The position numbers and the translations under genes were made by a program. A DNA stretch of 11,935 bases, taken from assembly GCA_041163265.1 (NCBI GenBank), contig JBEARL010000037.1, positions 1 through 11,935 on the forward strand, written 5' to 3'. Below the pieces are notes generated by a model. That model had not been told where the DNA came from and ran no database searches. It worked only from the letters and a program-made list of their open reading frames with translations. This DNA is from CSBr16-57R1 sp041163265. GTDB lineage: Bacteria; Actinomycetota; Nitriliruptoria; Nitriliruptorales; Nitriliruptoraceae. Positions 1 to 6,690 of this stretch are shown here, in pieces; the first letter of the stretch is position 1; each line of letters opens with the position of its first letter.

Positions 1-956
1 CGGGGCAGTCCTACGAGCTGCTGCTGCTGCGCCTCGCGGGTGACCCGCTGCCCGAGTGCCGCGAGCTCGGCGAGCGTCTGCTCAGCGAGCTGCGGAAGGT
101 CATCCCCTCCTTCGTCAGCCGCGTCGACCGTCCCGACCGGGGCCACGTCTGGCGCGACCACCTCGCGCGGACGCGGGCCGACACGCGCGCGCTGGCCGAC
201 CGGCTGGTGATGGGCGACCCCGGACCGGTCGCCCCGGTCGAGCTGGTCGACTGGTGGCCGCGCGATCCGGCGGACGCCGAGGTCGCCCTGGTCGTCGGGG
301 CGCTGCTGCCGCACACGACCGTGGGGGAGCGGCAGCTCGAGGCCGAGGTCCGGACGTGGCCCGCCGAGCAGCGGGCCGAGGTGCTGCGGGCGTACGTCGG
401 GACGCGCGCCAACCGCCGCCACCGGCCGGGACGCGCGTTCGAGCGCGTCGTGTACCGCTTCGACGTCCTCGGGGACTACGGCGGGTTCCGCGACCTGCAG
501 CGCCACCGCATGTGCACCGTCGAGTGGCAGGACCTGACCGTCGCGCACGGGTACGACACGCCCGACGAGGTCGAGGAGGCGGGCCTCGGTCCGGCCTGGC
601 ACGACGCCATCGCGCGCGCCGCGGACCTGTACCGCGACCTCCGCGTCGACCTGCCGGACGCGGCGCAGTACGCGGTGCCCTTCGCCTCGCGCATCCGGTG
701 GACGATCCAGCTGAACGCCCGCGCGGCGATGCAGATGCTCGAGCTGCGCAGCCAGCCCCAGGGTCATCCGCAGTACCGCCGCATCGTGCAGGACATGCAC
801 CGGGCCATCCGGGACGTCGCCGGGCACACCGCCGTCGCCGACGCGATGGTCCACGTCGACCACGGCGCGGGCGACCTCGAGCGGCTCGGTTCCGAGCGGG
901 CGCTCGAGGCGCGGCGCGCGGCCCGCCGCCCCGGTCCCGAGGGGTCCGGGCAGTAG
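1..956 (+). CDS. thyX: ThyX-family FAD-dependent thymidylate synthase-like protein, C-terminal part (5' end outside window)
   Basis: The reading frame is open from base 3 to the TAG at 954-956 (317 visible residues) and continues off the left edge. ThyX makes dTMP from dUMP using FAD and methylenetetrahydrofolate. The visible part looks like the end of one ThyX domain (LLLLR...PECRELGE near bases 15-90) followed by a second, nearly complete ThyX-like domain. In that second domain the RHR motif is at 501-509 and the NAR...LELR helix at about 711-749. The usual signature RHR-x7-S reads RHRMCTVEWQD, so Asp replaces the Ser. The usual LRxxxxAQxEIR is also changed (LRSQPQGHPQYR). From memory, such two-domain ThyX-like proteins of about 500 residues occur in some deep-branching Actinobacteria and Chloroflexi. 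The position immediately before dapA is classic for actinobacterial thyX. Whether this protein is a working synthase depends on the domain outside the window. Confidence 0.82.
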   Translation, partial: GQSYELLLLRLAGDPLPECRELGERLLSELRKVIPSFVSRVDRPDRGHVWRDHLARTRADTRALADRLVMGDPGPVAPVELVDWWPRDPADAEVALVVGALLPHTTVGERQLEAEVRTWPAEQRAEVLRAYVGTRANRRHRPGRAFERVVYRFDVLGDYGGFRDLQRHRMCTVEWQDLTVAHGYDTPDEVEEAGLGPAWHDAIARAADLYRDLRVDLPDAAQYAVPFASRIRWTIQLNARAAMQMLELRSQPQGHPQYRRIVQDMHRAIRDVAGHTAVADAMVHVDHGAGDLERLGSERALEARRAARRPGPEGSGQ

Positions 957-959
957 GCT
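954..959 (+). promoter_or_regulatory. candidate -10 element (TAGGCT) upstream of dapA
   Basis: The hexamer TAGGCT fits the actinobacterial TANNNT -10 pattern and overlaps the thyX TAG stop codon. It lies 49 nt before the chosen dapA start. The same hexamer recurs upstream of the RodZ-like gene and pgsA, which is the main support. No good -35 match is visible. Confidence 0.4.
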
Positions 960-1000
960 CCGCGCGCGGCGCGACGGTGCCGTGATGACGACGCGACGAC

Positions 1001-1005
1001 GAGGA
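1001..1005 (+). promoter_or_regulatory. ribosome binding site deciding the dapA start
   Basis: GAGGA ends three bases before the ATG at 1009. The upstream in-frame GTG (982) and ATG (985) have no purine-rich Shine-Dalgarno match, so this site favours the ATG at 1009. The spacing is rather short. Confidence 0.45.
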
Positions 1006-1008
1006 CGC

Positions 1009-1929
1009 ATGGCGGGGCGCACGGGCGTCGACGCGGTCGGTCGCGTGGTGACCGCGATGGTCACGCCGTTCACCGCCGACGGGGCGCTGGACGTCGCAGG
1101 GGTCGCGACCCTGGCCGCGCACCTCGTCGCCACGGGTTCGGACGGGATCGTCGTCGGCGGCACGACCGGCGAGTCCCCGACGCTCCGCGACGGCGAGCTG
1201 TGGGACGTCGTCGCCGCCGTCCGGGACACGGTCGGCGACCGCGCCCGCGTCGTCGTCGGGACGGGGACCAACGACACCGCCCGCACCGTCGAGCGGACGC
1301 TGCGCGCCGCCGAGGCCGGCGCCGACGCCGCGCTCGTCGTGACCCCCTACTACAACCGGCCCTCGCAGGCCGGCCTCCGCGCGCACTTCCGTGCGGTCGC
1401 CGCCTCGACCGAGCTGCCGCTCCTCCTCTACGACATCCCCGCGCGGACCGGTCGCGAGCTGGGCCCGTCGACCCTGGTCGACCTCGCCGAGGTCCCGACG
1501 ATCGTCGGCGTCAAGGACGCGACGGGCGACCTCGGGAAGGCCGGCGACACGCTGGTGGCGACCGCGGGCGCGCCGGGCGGGTTCGCGGTCTGGTCCGGGT
1601 CGGACGAGGTCAACCTGCCGCTGCTCGCGCTCGGGGCCGTCGGCGTCGTCTCGGTCGCGGCCCACCTCGTCGGACCCGAGCTGGCCGAGATGGTCCGGGT
1701 GGCGGCGACCGACCCCGTGCGCGCCCGCACGCTGCACCTGCGCTGCCTGCCGCTGCACCGGGCGCTGTTCCTCGAGCCGAACCCCGGTCCGCTGAAGGCG
1801 CTGCTGGCCGCGCGCGGCCTGCCCGCCGGACCGGTCCGGGGGCCGCTGGCGGCGCCGGAGCCCGAGGTGGTCGCGGCCGGCATGGCCGCGCTCGGTGCCG
1901 TCGAGGCGGCCCGCGGGGACGTCGCGTGA
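1009..1929 (+). CDS. dapA: 4-hydroxy-tetrahydrodipicolinate synthase (DapA)
   Basis: DapA condenses pyruvate with aspartate semialdehyde, the first committed step to diaminopimelate and lysine, in the cytoplasm. From the ATG at 1009 the protein is 306 residues, close to the usual 290-300. Family landmarks are all present: the GGTTGES loop (Thr52/Thr53), VTPYYNRPSQ with Tyr115, LYDIPARTG with catalytic Tyr141 and substrate-binding Arg146, and VGVKDATGDL with the Schiff-base Lys169. The late WSGSDE and GAVGVVSV segments complete the TIM barrel. The preceding gene is thyX-like. The TGA stop overlaps the GTG start of rnj by 4 bp, so the two are probably translated from one message by coupling. 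Alternative starts at 982 or 985 would add 8-9 arginine-rich residues. Function is secure; only the start is uncertain. Confidence 0.95.
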   Translation: MAGRTGVDAVGRVVTAMVTPFTADGALDVAGVATLAAHLVATGSDGIVVGGTTGESPTLRDGELWDVVAAVRDTVGDRARVVVGTGTNDTARTVERTLRAAEAGADAALVVTPYYNRPSQAGLRAHFRAVAASTELPLLLYDIPARTGRELGPSTLVDLAEVPTIVGVKDATGDLGKAGDTLVATAGAPGGFAVWSGSDEVNLPLLALGAVGVVSVAAHLVGPELAEMVRVAATDPVRARTLHLRCLPLHRALFLEPNPGPLKALLAARGLPAGPVRGPLAAPEPEVVAAGMAALGAVEAARGDVA

Positions 1930-3626
1930 GCCGCAGCCGGGTCCGGACGCGCGGCGCGGCGGCGACGCATCCGCCGGTCGAGGTCACCTTCCTCGGCGGG
2001 CTCGGCGCCATCGGTCGGAACATGGCGACCATCGAGGTGGACGGGCGCATCGCGATCGTCGACGTCGGCGTCCTGTTCCCCGACGCCGAGCACCTCGGCG
2101 TCGACCTGATCCTGCCGGACTGGCGGTGGCTCGTCGCGCGGGGCGACGACGTCGAGGCCGTGTTCCTCACCCACGGCCACCTGGACCACATCGGGGCGCT
2201 GCCGCACCTGCTCCGCGACCTCGGTCGGTCCGTCCCCGTGTACGGCTCGCGCCTGACGCTGGCGTTCGTCGCGTCGAACCTCGCCGAGTGGCCCGAGCTG
2301 CCGCCGGCGGACCTGCGCGAGGTCGTCCCCGGCTCGACCGTGACCCACGAGCCGTTCGAGGTCGAGGTCGTGCAGGTCGCCCACTCGATCCCCGACGGCT
2401 GCGCGTTCGCGTTCCACACGCCGCACGGGACGGTCGTGCACACCGGGGACATCAAGCTGGACCAGACGCCGGTCGACGGGCTCCCGACGGACCTCGCCCA
2501 CCTCGCCCGCATCGGGGACCGCGGCGTCGCCCTGCTGCTCGCGGACTCGACGAACGCCGAGGTCGCGGGCCACGTCCCGAGCGAGCGGAGCGTCGCCCCG
2601 GCGATCCGCGAGGCGCTGGCCGGCGCGGACGGCCTCGTCGTCGTCGCGTCCTTCGCGTCGCACGTCCACCGCATCCAGCAGGTCCTCGACGAGGCCCTGG
2701 CGCTGGGGCGCCGGCCGGTGTTCGTCGGCCGCTCGATGATCGGGAACATGGGGATCGCGCGAGAGCTCGGGTACCTCGAGTTCGACGCCGCGCTCGAGGT
2801 CCCCGTCGAGGAGTCCGACCGCCACGACCCCTCGACCCTGGTCGTCATCGCGACGGGGTCGCAGGGCGAGCCGTTCAGCGCGCTCAGCCGCATGGCGGCG
2901 GGCGACCACCGCCAGCTCTCGCTGGGGCCCGGCGACCTCGTCATCTTCGCCTCGAGCCTCATCCCGGGGAACGAGACCGCGGTGTTCCGGTCGATCAACG
3001 GGCTGGCGCGGCGCGGCGTCGAGGTCGTCCACGGCGGGACCGCGAACGTCCACGTCTCGGGCCACGCCGCCGCCGACGACCTCGCGATCATCCACAACGT
3101 GCTCGAGCCCGAGTGGGTCGTCCCGGTCCACGGCGAGCACCGCCACCTCGCGGCGCACCGGCGCATCGCGATCGACACCGGCTGCCTGCCCGACCACGTG
3201 CTGATCTGCGAGGACGGCGATCGGGTGCTGCTCGAGGGCGGCGAGGTCCGCCGCGGCGAGCCGGTCCCGACCAGCCACGTCTACGTCGACGGCCTGCTGC
3301 CCGACGTCGGTCCGGCGATGCTCCGCGACCGGCGCCGGCTCGGCGAGGACGGCGTATGCATCGCGGTCGTGACCGTCGACACGCGCGAGCGCGAGCGGGC
3401 GGCGGACTCGGTGGTGACCCAGCGGGGACTGGTCCTCGGCGAGCACGTCGACGACCTGCTCGCGGCGGCCCGTCGCGCCGTCGACGACGCCGTCGACGCG
3501 CTGCCGACCACACGACTCGGCGACACCGCGGCCGTCCAGCGCGAGGTCGTGCAGACCCTCGCCCGGTTCTGGAAGCGCGAGACCGGCCGCCGGCCCGTGA
3601 TCCTCCCCATCGTCCAGGAGTTCTGA
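1926..3626 (+). CDS. rnj: ribonuclease J (metallo-beta-lactamase/beta-CASP RNase)
   Basis: RNase J is a zinc-dependent RNase with endonuclease and 5'-3' exonuclease activity that matures rRNA and degrades mRNA. The GTG start at 1926 gives 566 residues, as expected (about 555-570), and has GGGGA at 1915-1919 as a ribosome binding site. The N-terminal metallo-beta-lactamase core starts at FLGGLGAIGRN (22-32). It contains the metal motif HGHLDH (His83, His85, Asp87, His88), then VAHSIPD and HTGDIKLD. The beta-CASP part shows ADSTNAEVAGHVPSERSV, ASFASHVHRIQQV and ATGSQGEPFSAL. HVSGHA and VPVHGEHRHL follow, the latter supplying the last metal-site histidine region. A C-terminal domain ends RPVILPIVQEF, typical of the family. 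The gene overlaps dapA by GTGA, as is common in actinobacteria. The frame is open far upstream into dapA, but that part is not RNase J-like. Confidence 0.97.
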   Translation: MSRSRVRTRGAAATHPPVEVTFLGGLGAIGRNMATIEVDGRIAIVDVGVLFPDAEHLGVDLILPDWRWLVARGDDVEAVFLTHGHLDHIGALPHLLRDLGRSVPVYGSRLTLAFVASNLAEWPELPPADLREVVPGSTVTHEPFEVEVVQVAHSIPDGCAFAFHTPHGTVVHTGDIKLDQTPVDGLPTDLAHLARIGDRGVALLLADSTNAEVAGHVPSERSVAPAIREALAGADGLVVVASFASHVHRIQQVLDEALALGRRPVFVGRSMIGNMGIARELGYLEFDAALEVPVEESDRHDPSTLVVIATGSQGEPFSALSRMAAGDHRQLSLGPGDLVIFASSLIPGNETAVFRSINGLARRGVEVVHGGTANVHVSGHAAADDLAIIHNVLEPEWVVPVHGEHRHLAAHRRIAIDTGCLPDHVLICEDGDRVLLEGGEVRRGEPVPTSHVYVDGLLPDVGPAMLRDRRRLGEDGVCIAVVTVDTRERERAADSVVTQRGLVLGEHVDDLLAAARRAVDDAVDALPTTRLGDTAAVQREVVQTLARFWKRETGRRPVILPIVQEF

Positions 3627-3676
3627 GCCGCGCGGTCGGACGACACCGGTGGAGTTCCACGGATGGGGTCCGGCGC

Positions 3677-3682
3677 TAGCCT
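3677..3682 (+). promoter_or_regulatory. candidate -10 element (TAGCCT) upstream of ftsK
   Basis: TAGCCT (TANNNT class) lies 28 nt before the ATG at 3711. Transcription would start near 3689, downstream of the alternative ATG at 3663. If real, it argues for 3711 as the ftsK start. A small inverted repeat, GTGGA-GT-TCCAC, sits just upstream at 3649-3660 in the -35 region. Confidence 0.4.
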
Positions 3683-3710
3683 CGAGCCGTCGCCGACCCG
3701 GGGGTCCTCC

Positions 3711-6254
3711 ATGGCGCAGCGCACGCGCGGCGCCGCCCCGGCCCGCGGCCGCGCGAAGGCCTCGAAGGGCCCGAAGGGATCGGACCGGGGTGCGGCCACC
3801 TCCCGCCGCGGCCGGCGCGAGGGTCCGGGTCCGCTCGGACGGCTCGTCCGGGCGGTCGGCGCGCAGCTCGGTGAGCGCCGGCGCGATCTCGCCGGCGTGC
3901 TGCTCCTGCTGACGGGGGTCCTGCTCGGCCTCGCGATCCACCTCGACGCCGCCGGACCCGTCGGCGCCGCCATGGCCTGGACCGCCGTCGCGCTCACCGG
4001 TCTGGCCGCCTACCTCCTCGCGCCGGCCCTCGTCGCCGCCGGCGTCCTCCTCGTGCTCGGTCGTCCCGGGCAGGAGGTCGGACGGCTCGCCGTCGGTGGC
4101 GGGCTGACCGCGGTGGCGGTGCTCGCGGCGCTGCACCTCGCCGCCGACGTCCCGCCGCCCGGCGCGCTGCCCGGTGTCACCGGTGCCGCGGCCGACGCCG
4201 CGGTCCGCGGCGGCGGTGCGATCGGGTGGCTGCTCGCCGCGCCGCTCGACCTCGCGCTGTCGCGCACCGGCGCCTGGGTCGCCGTCGTCGCCCTGCTCGT
4301 GCTGGGCGTGCTCGTGGCGGCCCGCCTCGAGCTGCGCACCGTGCTGGGCCTGCTCGGACGGCTCGCCGGCCGCGCGGGCGGTGGGCTCGCCGGTGCCGGA
4401 TCCGGGGTCGCGGCCCGCCTCCGAGCCCGTGCCGCCGCTGAGCCCACCGACGCGGTGTCCGGCCCCGGTCCGCTCGACGGCGCGGGCGGCGAGGCGATGC
4501 CGCCGGTCGATGACCACGCCGCGTTCCCGGTGCCGTGGGCCGACGAACCGGACACGGATGTCGACTCGGACCCGGACGCCACCCGTCCGATCCCCGTCGT
4601 CGGGGCCGACGAGCCCGTCCCCGTGCCGGCGCCCGAGGATGCGGAGACCGCGCCGCTCGACGCGCCCGAGGTGCTCGGAGCCGACGACACGGACGCCACC
4701 GCAGAGGCCGCCGACGACGCCGCGACCGCCGCGCGCCCGCAGCGGGCCCGCCGGATCCTGCCGCCCGGCGAGCGCCCCCCCTACGAGCTGCCCCCGCTCG
4801 ACCTGCTGGCCGCCGGACGGGCCGGGGGCGGGGACGCCTCGGGCGCCGAGGCCCAGGCCCGGGCGCTCCAGGACACGTTCACGCAGTTCGGCATCGACGC
4901 CCGCGTCGTGCGGACCTCGCGGGGGCCGACGGTGACGCGGTTCGAGGTCGAGGTCGGTCCCGGCGTCAAGGTCGCGAAGGTCGTGTCGCTCGGCGACGAC
5001 ATCGCGTACGCGCTCGCGGCGCCCGACGTGCGCATCGTCGCCCCGATCCCGGGCCGCTCCGCCATCGGCATCGAGGTCCCGAACCAGAAGCGCGACCTCA
5101 TCGCGCTCGGCGACGTGCTGCGCAGCGACGTGGCGCGGAAGGACGAGCACCCGCTCTCGGTCGCGCTCGGCGTCGACATCGCCGGCGCGCCGGTGATGGT
5201 GGACCTCGCGACGATGCCGCACCTGCTGGTCTCGGGCTCGACCGGATCGGGCAAGTCGGTCACGCTGAACGGGATGATCGCCTCGATCCTGATGCGCGCG
5301 CGGCCCGACCAGGTCCGGATGCTGCTCGTCGACCCGAAGCGCGTCGAGCTCGGCGTCTACGACGGCGCCCCCCACCTGCTGGCGCCGGTGGTCACGGACC
5401 CCAAGCGCGCCGCGGACGCCGTCCAGTGGTGCGTCAAGGAGATGGAGCAGCGCTACGAGCTGCTGGCGCTGCTGGGCTTCCGCAACATCGACGGCTACAA
5501 CGAGGCGTACGACCGCGGGCAGCTGGCGTCGCGCCCCGGCCCCGACGGTCTCGACATCGCGCCGGTCCGGATGCCGTACGTCCTGCTCGTCATCGACGAG
5601 CTCGCGGACCTGATGCTCGTCGCCCCGCGCGACGTCGAGGACGCGATCTGCCGCATCGCGCAGATGGCCCGCGCCGTCGGCATCCACATGGTCATCGCGA
5701 CCCAGCGCCCGTCCGTCGACGTCATCACCGGTCTCATCAAGGCCAACATCCCGTCCCGGCTCGCGCTGGCCGTCGCGTCGCAGACGGACTCGCGGACCAT
5801 CCTCGACGCCGGCGGCGCCGAGAAGCTGGTCGGGCGCGGCGACATGCTGTTCCAGCCCGCCAGCCAGGGCAAGCCGTCGCGGCTGCAGGGCTGCTGGGTC
5901 ACCGAGGCCGAGATCGCCGAGGTCGTCCGGTTCTGCCGGCTGCAGCGCGAGGCCGAGTACGACGAGCGCATCGGCCGCAGCGAGGGGACAGGCGGGGCGG
6001 CCGGCGGTCGTGCGGTCGAGGACGGCACCGACGAGGGACTGCTGCGCAGGGCGGCCGAGCAGGTCGTCGAGAGCGGCCTCGGCTCGACGTCGATGCTGCA
6101 GCGCAAGCTGCGCATCGGGTTCGCCCGCGCCGGACGGCTCATGGACGAGCTGGAGCAGGTCGGGTGCGTCGGGCCGAGCGAGGGCTCGAAGGCCCGCGAG
6201 GTGCTCTGGGACGAGGAGCGGCTGCGCGCCGCGCTCGAGGCCGGGCTGATCTGA
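3711..6254 (+). CDS. ftsK: DNA translocase FtsK/SpoIIIE
   Basis: FtsK is the septum-anchored hexameric motor that pumps chromosome ends through the closing division site. From the ATG at 3711 the protein has 847 residues. A basic N-terminus (1-58) is followed by about four hydrophobic segments near 60-77, 87-115, 125-144 and 186-204. An acidic, Pro/Ala-rich linker covers about 235-350. The motor domain starts near 375 and carries Walker A GSTGSGKS (509-516, Lys515) and Walker B VLLVIDE (Asp629, Glu630). IATQRPSVDVITGLIKANIPSRLA and the GRGDML segment follow. The C-terminal winged-helix gamma domain (about 777-835) has SMLQRKLRIGFARAGRLMDELE, the part that reads polar guide sequences in known FtsK. 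An ATG at 3663 has GGAG eight bases upstream and would add 16 residues; I prefer 3711 because a likely -10 element lies between them. Its end faces a convergent small gene 12 nt away. Confidence 0.96.
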   Translation: MAQRTRGAAPARGRAKASKGPKGSDRGAATSRRGRREGPGPLGRLVRAVGAQLGERRRDLAGVLLLLTGVLLGLAIHLDAAGPVGAAMAWTAVALTGLAAYLLAPALVAAGVLLVLGRPGQEVGRLAVGGGLTAVAVLAALHLAADVPPPGALPGVTGAAADAAVRGGGAIGWLLAAPLDLALSRTGAWVAVVALLVLGVLVAARLELRTVLGLLGRLAGRAGGGLAGAGSGVAARLRARAAAEPTDAVSGPGPLDGAGGEAMPPVDDHAAFPVPWADEPDTDVDSDPDATRPIPVVGADEPVPVPAPEDAETAPLDAPEVLGADDTDATAEAADDAATAARPQRARRILPPGERPPYELPPLDLLAAGRAGGGDASGAEAQARALQDTFTQFGIDARVVRTSRGPTVTRFEVEVGPGVKVAKVVSLGDDIAYALAAPDVRIVAPIPGRSAIGIEVPNQKRDLIALGDVLRSDVARKDEHPLSVALGVDIAGAPVMVDLATMPHLLVSGSTGSGKSVTLNGMIASILMRARPDQVRMLLVDPKRVELGVYDGAPHLLAPVVTDPKRAADAVQWCVKEMEQRYELLALLGFRNIDGYNEAYDRGQLASRPGPDGLDIAPVRMPYVLLVIDELADLMLVAPRDVEDAICRIAQMARAVGIHMVIATQRPSVDVITGLIKANIPSRLALAVASQTDSRTILDAGGAEKLVGRGDMLFQPASQGKPSRLQGCWVTEAEIAEVVRFCRLQREAEYDERIGRSEGTGGAAGGRAVEDGTDEGLLRRAAEQVVESGLGSTSMLQRKLRIGFARAGRLMDELEQVGCVGPSEGSKAREVLWDEERLRAALEAGLI

Positions 6255-6270
6255 GGCGCGGGGGCCTCAG
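6251..6270. terminator. hairpin between ftsK and the convergent small gene, containing both stop codons
   Basis: A perfect 7-bp stem (CTGAGGC 6251-6257 with GCCTCAG 6264-6270) has a 6-nt loop. It contains the ftsK stop (6252-6254) and, on the other strand, the stop of the small gene (6267-6269). No T-run follows on either side, so intrinsic termination would be of the U-less kind described for actinobacteria. Symmetry and placement suggest it serves both transcripts. Confidence 0.5.
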
Positions 6271-6545
6271 CGCCAGCGGAACCCGCCGTCGGCCTGGTCG
6301 CGCTCGCCCCGGAGCTGGCGGCGCAGCGTGCCGAACCCCACCACCGTCGCGAGGCCGAGCAGGCCGTAGAGCACGAGGGCCAGCTGGTCGCGGGGCGACT
6401 CGGCGAGGGGACGCCGCGAATGCTCCTCGGCGGCCAGCACGGCGGCGTCGACCGGGGCCGCGGCGGCGACGGTCGGAGCCGCGAGGAGCGCGACGGCGAG
6501 GGCGCCCGAGGCGGCGCGGCGGCGGATGGCGTGGGAGCGCGTCAT
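6267..6545 (-). CDS. small secreted or membrane protein, function unknown
   Basis: This 92-residue protein is not recognised. Residues 1-30 look like a signal peptide or signal anchor: a basic start (MTRSHAIRRR), a hydrophobic core (ALAVALLAAPTVAAAA) and Ala-rich possible cleavage sites. Residues about 31-53 are hydrophilic. A second hydrophobic stretch (LALVLYGLLGLATVVGF, about 55-71) is followed by a basic tail, TLRRQLRGERDQ, and an aromatic C-terminus, FRWR. The predicted form is a short outside segment and one membrane helix with a cytoplasmic tail. The ATG at 6545 was chosen because the signal peptide starts there and a TACCCT -10 match lies 7 nt upstream, which would give a leaderless message. 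The frame is open up to 6620, but the extra 25 residues would move the signal peptide inward. The gene runs convergent to ftsK and divergent from the RodZ-like gene. It could be an accessory envelope protein; nothing in the sequence fixes a role. Confidence 0.68.
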   Translation of the reverse strand: MTRSHAIRRRAASGALAVALLAAPTVAAAAPVDAAVLAAEEHSRRPLAESPRDQLALVLYGLLGLATVVGFGTLRRQLRGERDQADGGFRWR

Positions 6546-6552
6546 GCGGCGC

Positions 6553-6558
6553 AGGGTA
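6553..6558 (-). promoter_or_regulatory. -10 element (TACCCT) of a probable leaderless promoter
   Basis: On the minus strand TACCCT is followed by seven bases (GCGCCGC) and then the ATG of the small gene at 6545. That spacing puts the transcription start at or next to the A of the ATG, the usual layout of leaderless actinobacterial genes. There is no Shine-Dalgarno sequence. No clear -35 is visible. Confidence 0.5.
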
Positions 6559-6621
6559 GCGCCGTCGCTCACCGGGGCGACGTTCAGGAACCGTTCACCC
6601 GCGCCCGCGGGTCCGGTCACC

Positions 6622-6627
6622 TAGGCT
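6622..6627 (+). promoter_or_regulatory. candidate -10 element (TAGGCT) upstream of the RodZ-like gene
   Basis: TAGGCT (TANNNT class) lies within the divergent region between the small membrane-protein gene and the RodZ-like gene, 63 nt before the latter's ATG. It is identical to the hexamers before dapA and pgsA. A GTTC-AG-GAAC-C-GTTC inverted arrangement at 6582-6596 sits between the two divergent promoters and might be an operator. Confidence 0.42.
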
Positions 6628-6690
6628 GCCGAGTGCGGGCGGGTCCGGCGCGGCAGGGCGCCGACGCTGGGATCCGACGGGACCGGGCGC

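Noticed and set aside
982..1008. Earlier dapA starts (GTG 982, ATG 985)
   Set aside because: No ribosome binding site precedes them and they add only a basic, non-conserved stretch. They remain possible.
1200..1925. Upstream extension of the rnj frame into dapA
   Set aside because: The extension is Arg/Gly-rich and lies wholly inside dapA. RNase J homology begins just after the GTG at 1926, which has a ribosome binding site.
3663..3710. Earlier ftsK start (ATG 3663)
   Set aside because: It has a fair GGAG site, but a TAGCCT -10 match lies downstream of it and the extra 16 residues look like leader sequence. It is kept as an alternative.
1428..5687. Open minus-strand frame of 1,419 codons across dapA, rnj and ftsK
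   Set aside because: It is antisense to three clear housekeeping genes and made of Arg/Asp/Gly-rich low-complexity sequence, a usual shadow of G/C-rich third codon positions. No domain is recognisable.
6582..6596. GTTCAGGAACCGTTC as a possible LexA box
   Set aside because: The GAAC and GTTC halves are separated by one base rather than four, so it does not match the consensus. It may be another operator.
6546..6620. Longer form of the small minus-strand protein
   Set aside because: It would bury the signal-peptide-like sequence 25 residues inside the protein and run through the likely -10 element.
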